From: an uncultured Collinsella sp.
Lineage (GTDB): Bacteria > Actinomycetota > Coriobacteriia > Coriobacteriales > Coriobacteriaceae
Direction: 5' to 3'
Length of the DNA stretch: 15,101 nt
Assembly: GCA_900549455.1 (NCBI GenBank)
Contig: UROM01000035.1
Coordinates: forward strand, 1 to 15,101
Shown here: in pieces, positions 14,398 through 15,101 of the stretch
How the letters are laid out: each line of letters opens with the position of its first letter
Numbering within the stretch: position 1 is the stretch's first letter
Made by a program: the position numbers and the translations under genes
Notes under the pieces: generated by a model
The model's input: the letters and a program-made list of their open reading frames with translations, nothing else
Database searches by the model: none
What the model was told of the DNA's origin: nothing

Positions 14398-14406
14398 GAG
14401 GTTGCG

Positions 14407-15053
14407 ATGGATTTTTCGCCGGCGGACCTGTTCCGCTCAACTAAAACCGGTTCCCGTAGCAGCCTGGACCGTGTCAACAAGCAGCTTTCTGCCTCGCGCG
14501 GCACGTTTCGCCAAAAGGTGCACATCGGCGTGCTGCTGGCAACCTTGGCACTCGTTGCCTATGGCGCCATCATCATTTGGTCGGCCTCGCAGTTTAAGGC
14601 CGACGCCTCATTCTCGCGCCACCTGTTGGGCATCGGCATCGGTGCGGTGCTTGCGGTGCTCGTCTGGCGAACCGATCTGCGCGGCATCTCTAACTTCTCG
14701 ACGGCGCTGCTCGTCATCGACCTCATTGTGATTTTCTCGCCCAAGATTCCGGGATTGTCTTATACGGGCGGCCTGGGCATGACGGGCTGGATCAAGATTC
14801 CTGGTATCGGTCTTACCTTCCAGCCGGTCGAGCTCGCCAAGCTCATCACGATCTTCTTTATCGCTACGCTTGGTTCGCAGTACAACGGCCGCATCGATTC
14901 CGTCCGCGACTACATTAAGCTCTGCGGCATGCTGTCCGTTCCGTTTTTGGCTGTCGTCGCCATGGGCGACCTGGGTTCGGGCCTGGTCGTGTTGGTGTCA
15001 GGTGCCGTTGTCATCTGCATGAGCGGTGCTCGCCGCGAATGGGTGCTATCGAC
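14407..15053 (+). CDS. rodA: RodA/FtsW-family (SEDS) peptidoglycan glycosyltransferase, N-terminal fragment
   Basis: This is 215 codons of a gene that runs into the right adapter without a stop; full RodA is about 370-420 residues. RodA polymerises lipid II into glycan strands in complex with PBP2. The peptide begins MDFSPADLFRSTKTGSRSSL, a cytoplasmic segment of about 38 residues, longer than in E. coli RodA. Helices follow at about 40-60, 73-88, 98-112, 142-156, 173-187 and 190-206. SEDS signatures are GWIKIPGIGLTFQPVELAKL (127-146) and MGDLGSGLVVL (186-196, the QPDLGT-like block). The catalytic HTDFIF motif would lie beyond the cut. The ATG follows AGGAGG at 5 bases, and that site overlaps the mrdA TAG stop. 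RodA rather than FtsW is chosen from the mrdA neighbour. Confidence 0.92.
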
Positions 15054-15101
15054 CTGTCTCTTATACACATCTGACGCTGCCGACGATCGCATAAGTGTAG
15101 A
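15054..15101 (-). other. Nextera (Tn5) sequencing adapter, not genomic
   Basis: CTGTCTCTTATACACATCT (15054-15072) is the reverse complement of the Tn5 mosaic end. It is followed by the inverted adapter arm (15073-15086), the same 8-base index block inverted as TCGCATAA (15087-15094) and part of P5. It is an exact inverted copy of bases 1-47 plus one base. It truncates rodA artificially. Confidence 0.98.

Noticed and set aside
14910..15092. A minus-strand ORF starting MRSSAASDVYKRQ
   Set aside because: Its N-terminus is translated adapter; the rest is antisense to rodA.
1..15101. 47-base terminal inverted repeat suggesting a transposon or linear element
   Set aside because: Both copies are sequencing adapter with an index, not biological sequence.

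Overview
The window is a 15.1 kb contig of GC-rich bacterial chromosome with a Nextera sequencing adapter copy at each end (1-47 and 15054-15101). The genuine genomic part is therefore about 48-15053. High GC, TTG/GTG starts with strong Shine-Dalgarno sites, and a full mreBCD-PBP2-RodA set point to a rod-shaped Actinomycetota. A gut Coriobacteriia such as Collinsella is my best guess; this is inference from gene content and style, not a database match.

Left arm (minus strand, 48-3363): an aromatic amino acid operon transcribed leftward as aroF, tyrA, aroB and aroA, the last cut by the contig end. It makes DAHP (AroF), dehydroquinate (AroB), EPSP (AroA) and the tyrosine-specific branch product (TyrA). 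The genes are tightly packed: 3 bp, 36 bp, then a 7 bp overlap. Upstream of aroF a putative promoter is followed by a 20-codon leader ORF. A GC-rich hairpin plus U-tract sits inside that ORF, with a Tyr codon directly abutting the hairpin. This looks like a compact tyrosine-sensing transcription attenuator and is the most interesting unannotated signal here.

Centre (plus strand, 3416-9614): a divergently transcribed tRNA-Arg(CCG) has a near-consensus promoter and its own terminator. It is followed by an Exp7/calcium-pump-like P-type ATPase with a basic C-terminal tail. Next come a double zinc-ribbon single-pass membrane protein, a cyclophilin-type prolyl isomerase, and a TPR-repeat single-pass membrane protein that ends in a hairpin.

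Right arm (plus strand, 9621-15053): the cell-elongation cluster mreB, mreC, mreD, mrdA (PBP2) and rodA (cut by the contig end). MreB filaments, MreC/MreD, the PBP2 transpeptidase and the RodA glycosyltransferase act together as the elongasome for sidewall peptidoglycan. At three successive junctions the TAG stop of one gene is also the start of the next gene's Shine-Dalgarno sequence, which suggests translational coupling. PBP2 here carries two predicted membrane segments rather than one.

No insertion sequence, prophage, CRISPR array or defence system is visible. No stretch longer than about 210 bases lacks a gene or RNA.
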